Of a DNA stretch of 64,000 nt, positions 61,503 through 64,000 are shown piece after piece. Both the position numbers and the translations under genes were made by a program. Position 1 is the first letter of the stretch. Each line of letters starts with the position of its first letter. Origin of the DNA: CAYVAP01 sp964521065 (lineage in GTDB: Bacteria; Bacteroidota; Bacteroidia; J057); the NCBI GenBank assembly GCA_964521065.1, contig CAZFPQ010000004.1, positions 8,691 through 72,690 of the forward strand, read 5' to 3'. The notes under the pieces were generated by a model. It did no database searches. It worked only from the letters and a program-made list of their open reading frames with translations, and had not been told where the DNA came from.

Positions 61503-63377
61503 CTAAAGCCCGGACTTAATCAAAATCTTACTGGGGAATGAGGGATGATGATAAATCCGCATAGTTTGGGCATGAAAGTCTTCGGCATTGGCTTCAAAGA
61601 TATTTTCGACCCAGGTCTGAGGGTTGAGGTCAAAGGCGGGGAACCAGCTACTTTGAATTTGTATCATCATGCGATGACCTGGCTTGAAGCTATGCAATAC
61701 ATCCTGTAACTTGAAGCGTATGGGCACGATTTCGCCTGGTATCAAGGGCTTGGGCGAAGAGAAACTCTCGCGAAATCGAGCGCGCATAATCTCTGATCGA
61801 ACCATTTGTTCGTAGCCCCCTAGACGTACGTGCTTCGGAGTATAGGGAGTATTGGGTTCATCGGATGGATATACATCTATCAGCTTGACAACAAAATCTG
61901 CATCTTCGCCTGTACTGCTTACCCAAAGCTCTACCTCGATATCTCCCATCATGGTGAAGGTACTGTCCAGCGTAGGAGTTTCAAATGATAAGACATCAGG
62001 TCTCCTAGTCGCAAATCGCTGATCTTCGCTCATATAATTCCTAGGAGTGAAACCAAAACTACCTGGCATATCGCTGGTGTATGGCACAGGATGATGAGGA
62101 TCAGATACGTAGCTGCTAAAAGCTTTTTCCCGACCTGGAATTTGAGTACTTAGTTCTCCATTTGGATGCAGAAAAAAGTTGGACTCCCGCGCCGATCTTG
62201 GAGGCCAGGCATCAAATTCACGCCAGGTTTTCTGGCCCGTATCGTACACATAAGCCTCAGGCAGTCCGCTAGCTCCATTAGCAGCGCCCTTGAGGAAATG
62301 GTCAAAAAAGCGGGCCTCTATATTCCGTTGGTAAAAGGTAGCAATGCTATCCCCAAAATAGATCTGATGATGAAGGTGATGCCCTTTTTCACGAGCCCAA
62401 CCTCCATGACCAAAAGGTCCCATTACTAAGGTATTGTAGTTTTCACTGCTTTGTTCAATGGTCCGGTAGATGTTCAGAGGACCATATAAATCTTCTGCAT
62501 CGAACCATCCTCCTACAACCATCACCGCTGGCTGGATGTCTTCCAAGTGAGGTAAGAGGTTGCGTTCTTGCCAAAACAAATCATAATTGGGATGCTCTTT
62601 TAGTTGCCGCCAAAAAAAGTTGTCTTCGCTCATGTAGCGATCTCCATTTTTGAGTGGCCCCATCTCTTGAAAAAATCGATACCCATCTTCGGTGGGCTTA
62701 TCGAATAAAGTATACCAGGCCGTATCGACGGGCTGCGTTTTCTGAATGCCAAAAACGGGAGTAGCCCTGAAGTAGCCTAAGGTATAAGCTCCATTGTGGT
62801 GGAAATCATCAAAATAAAAATCTGCGATGGGCGCTTGAGGAGATACCGCCTTTAGCGCGGGATGTGCACCTGGCAAAGCAGCGGCGGCATAGAAACCTGG
62901 ATAACTGATGCCCCATTGACCGACTCTGCCATTGTGGAATTTGAGTTCCTGTAGCAACCATTCAATGGTGTCATAAGTGTCGCTGCTTTCATCAGTCTGG
63001 CCAGCCGACTTATCTTTTTGGTGAGGGGTCATATTGGTCCAGGTGCCTTCACTCATCCAGCGGCCCCTTACATCTTGATGCACAAATATGTATCCATCTT
63101 GAATCAGGGTAGGAGAGGGCCCCAAGCGAGTAGTCATGAACTCATCCGCGCCATAGGGCTTAACGCTGTAGCAGGTCCGCTTCATTAAGATGGGGTAGCG
63201 TTGCTCATCTGATGCATCCTTGGGTGTGTAGATGGCGGTAAACAAGCGCGTTCCGTCCCGCATGGGAATATATACTTCTTGTTTATCGTAATGAGCAGGG
63301 ACATAGCGATCCATGTCTACCTGGGCTTGGCCAGCCATGGAAAGTATGAGTAGTAGTAAGGCTAATATCTTTCGCAT
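61503..63377 (-). CDS. CocE/NonD (X-Pro dipeptidyl-peptidase S15-like) hydrolase, secreted
   Basis: 624 aa from ATG 63377 (frame open to 63407), opening the signal peptide KILALLLLILSMAGQAQ. Alpha/beta hydrolase S15 domain about 20-380: EVYIPMRDGTRLFTAIYTP, DVRGRWMSEG, nucleophile Ser in GQWGISYPGFYAA, then a C-terminal jelly-roll domain (about 400-620: VELWVSSTGEDADFVVKLID, RMMIQIQSSWFPAFDLNPQT). The family covers cocaine esterase, glutaryl-7-ACA acylases and Xaa-Pro peptidases; substrate unknown. Confidence 0.92.
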   Translation of the reverse strand: MRKILALLLLILSMAGQAQVDMDRYVPAHYDKQEVYIPMRDGTRLFTAIYTPKDASDEQRYPILMKRTCYSVKPYGADEFMTTRLGPSPTLIQDGYIFVHQDVRGRWMSEGTWTNMTPHQKDKSAGQTDESSDTYDTIEWLLQELKFHNGRVGQWGISYPGFYAAAALPGAHPALKAVSPQAPIADFYFDDFHHNGAYTLGYFRATPVFGIQKTQPVDTAWYTLFDKPTEDGYRFFQEMGPLKNGDRYMSEDNFFWRQLKEHPNYDLFWQERNLLPHLEDIQPAVMVVGGWFDAEDLYGPLNIYRTIEQSSENYNTLVMGPFGHGGWAREKGHHLHHQIYFGDSIATFYQRNIEARFFDHFLKGAANGASGLPEAYVYDTGQKTWREFDAWPPRSARESNFFLHPNGELSTQIPGREKAFSSYVSDPHHPVPYTSDMPGSFGFTPRNYMSEDQRFATRRPDVLSFETPTLDSTFTMMGDIEVELWVSSTGEDADFVVKLIDVYPSDEPNTPYTPKHVRLGGYEQMVRSEIMRARFRESFSSPKPLIPGEIVPIRFKLQDVLHSFKPGHRMMIQIQSSWFPAFDLNPQTWVENIFEANAEDFHAQTMRIYHHPSFPSKILIKSGL

Positions 63378-63478
63378 ATGCGAAAAATAGCCAAGTGTGA
63401 AACACAAACCAATTGCTTTGAAACTAATTCATGGAAACAATAGGGATTGCGGTCAGGGACTCCAGATCTCATATAGAA

Positions 63479-63519
63479 AAATAAGGTATAGGATAGCTCA
63501 TACGCCCCCATACCTTATT
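63479..63519 (-). terminator. Terminator of the SnoaL-like gene
   Basis: Minus-strand stem AATAAGGTAT/ATACCTTATT (63510-63519 with 63480-63489) around a 20-nt loop, ending in TTATTTTT. A GTGAAC/GTTCAC pair lies 6 bp away. Confidence 0.55.
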
Positions 63520-63582
63520 CCTTGTGTGAACGGACTTGAAGACTCAGGCCTGTTCACGCAAAATTACATACTTCGCAAACTC

Positions 63583-63960
63583 TCAGCCTTCACCGCCCAT
63601 GTCGGGCATGCTGTAATAAAAACGTTCGTGGATAATCTGGTCGCCGGACCACTTTTGTACCCCAACCTCTTCCATTTTTACCCGACTCCCATCTTGAAAG
63701 GTAATCTCGGTCCAGGACTCTACGGAGGTCGTGCCATTTTCCTCGTCTGCAGTGATGGCACCTACGCCACTGCCGTGGAACTCCTTGACCATGCCAAACC
63801 ATTCCTGAATGGCTTTGCGCTGCTCCGCTTTGCCATTCCTAGGGGCTGTGGTGCCATCAATAACGACTACATCGTCATGGTAATATTTCTCAAAAGCATC
63901 CATGGTATTACCTTCACCGATCATGCGGTACATGTCTTGGATTTTTTCTAAATGAGTCAT
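63583..63960 (-). CDS. SnoaL-like (NTF2 fold) protein
   Basis: 125 aa. NTF2/SnoaL pattern: N-terminal helices KIQDMYRMIGEGNTMDAFEKYY, then HDDVVVIDGTTAPRNGKAEQ and strands SVESWTEITFQDGSRVKMEEVGVQKWSGDQIIHERFYY. The family includes small-molecule isomerases, cyclases and binding proteins; no catalytic residue can be assigned. Starts 40 bp from the window edge. Confidence 0.85.
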   Translation of the reverse strand: MTHLEKIQDMYRMIGEGNTMDAFEKYYHDDVVVIDGTTAPRNGKAEQRKAIQEWFGMVKEFHGSGVGAITADEENGTTSVESWTEITFQDGSRVKMEEVGVQKWSGDQIIHERFYYSMPDMGGEG

Positions 63961-64000
63961 AATGTGGTGGGATTGAGTTGATTTTATTTTTAGTAAAAAT

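Noticed and set aside
1..64000. tRNA, rRNA or known riboswitch
   Set aside because: Read through intergenic regions on both strands and recognised none; a covariance-model scan would be decisive.

Overview
The window looks like a draft scaffold from a marine or aquatic member of the Bacteroidota, most likely Saprospiria (Lewinella/Saprospira-like). Evidence: at least six secreted proteins end in type IX secretion (T9SS) type A sorting domains, three of them with the LPVEW/LPVEF module placed before the sorting domain; there are many SPII lipoproteins, a few promoters of the Bacteroidota TAnnTTTG type, a DUF1501/DUF1800 pair and an ECF sigma factor with a TPR anti-sigma-like partner. Three runs of exactly 100 N (4437-4536, 16793-16892, 41206-41305) are scaffold placeholders; two of them clearly sit inside tandem repeats.

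Replicon signals. A Rep_3/RepB-family initiator (29093-30364) follows about 1.1 kb of non-coding DNA with seven good copies of a 15-bp iteron (GCTACAAAAARATGC type) and several degenerate ones. About 12 kb away lies a partition locus: ParA (16962-17747), a small ribbon-helix-helix partner (16151-16618), a 9-bp tandem array between them, and TTGTGYACA inverted repeats upstream of both. I infer a plasmid, megaplasmid or chromid, although it also carries chromosome-type genes such as the cysteine pathway.

Layout. 1-2624: cysteine operon (serine acetyltransferase, cysteine synthase) plus a lipoprotein ADP-ribosylglycohydrolase running off the left edge. 2837-7685: lipoproteins, an M35-like protease cut by a gap, a methyltransferase and two duplicated lipoprotein pairs. 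7721-14386: GAF histidine kinase and a 1540-aa SF1 helicase with a Vsr-fold nuclease-like tail, followed directly by a MITE-like repeat. 16-18 kb: partition locus and a frameshifted gene. 18.7-24.4 kb: ECF sigma/anti-sigma, pirin, and outer-membrane barrel plus DUF3179 genes. 24.6-27.9 kb: large T9SS subtilase. 28-30.4 kb: origin and rep. 30.5-35.4 kb: T9SS metzincin, Gfo/Idh oxidoreductase, T9SS protein. 35.5-42 kb: CMD protein, AraC regulator, and a PhoBR-like two-component system facing a repeat-rich T9SS protein across Pho-box-like direct repeats. 42.5-50.2 kb: TspO-like protein, PadR plus FtsX permease with a clear operator, DUF2071/DUF1493 pair, a Y-family polymerase lacking catalytic acids, YdeI-like and deformylase-like proteins. 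50.4-53.0 kb: an EAD11-like/TM/DUF2914-like protein next to a stand-alone voltage-sensor-domain protein, the most novel-looking pair. 53.3-64.0 kb: hydrolase, F5/8C T9SS protein, DUF1501/DUF1800, a second MITE copy, a leucine-rich T9SS protein, a CocE-type hydrolase and a SnoaL-like protein.

All family names come from reading motifs by eye; no database search was possible.
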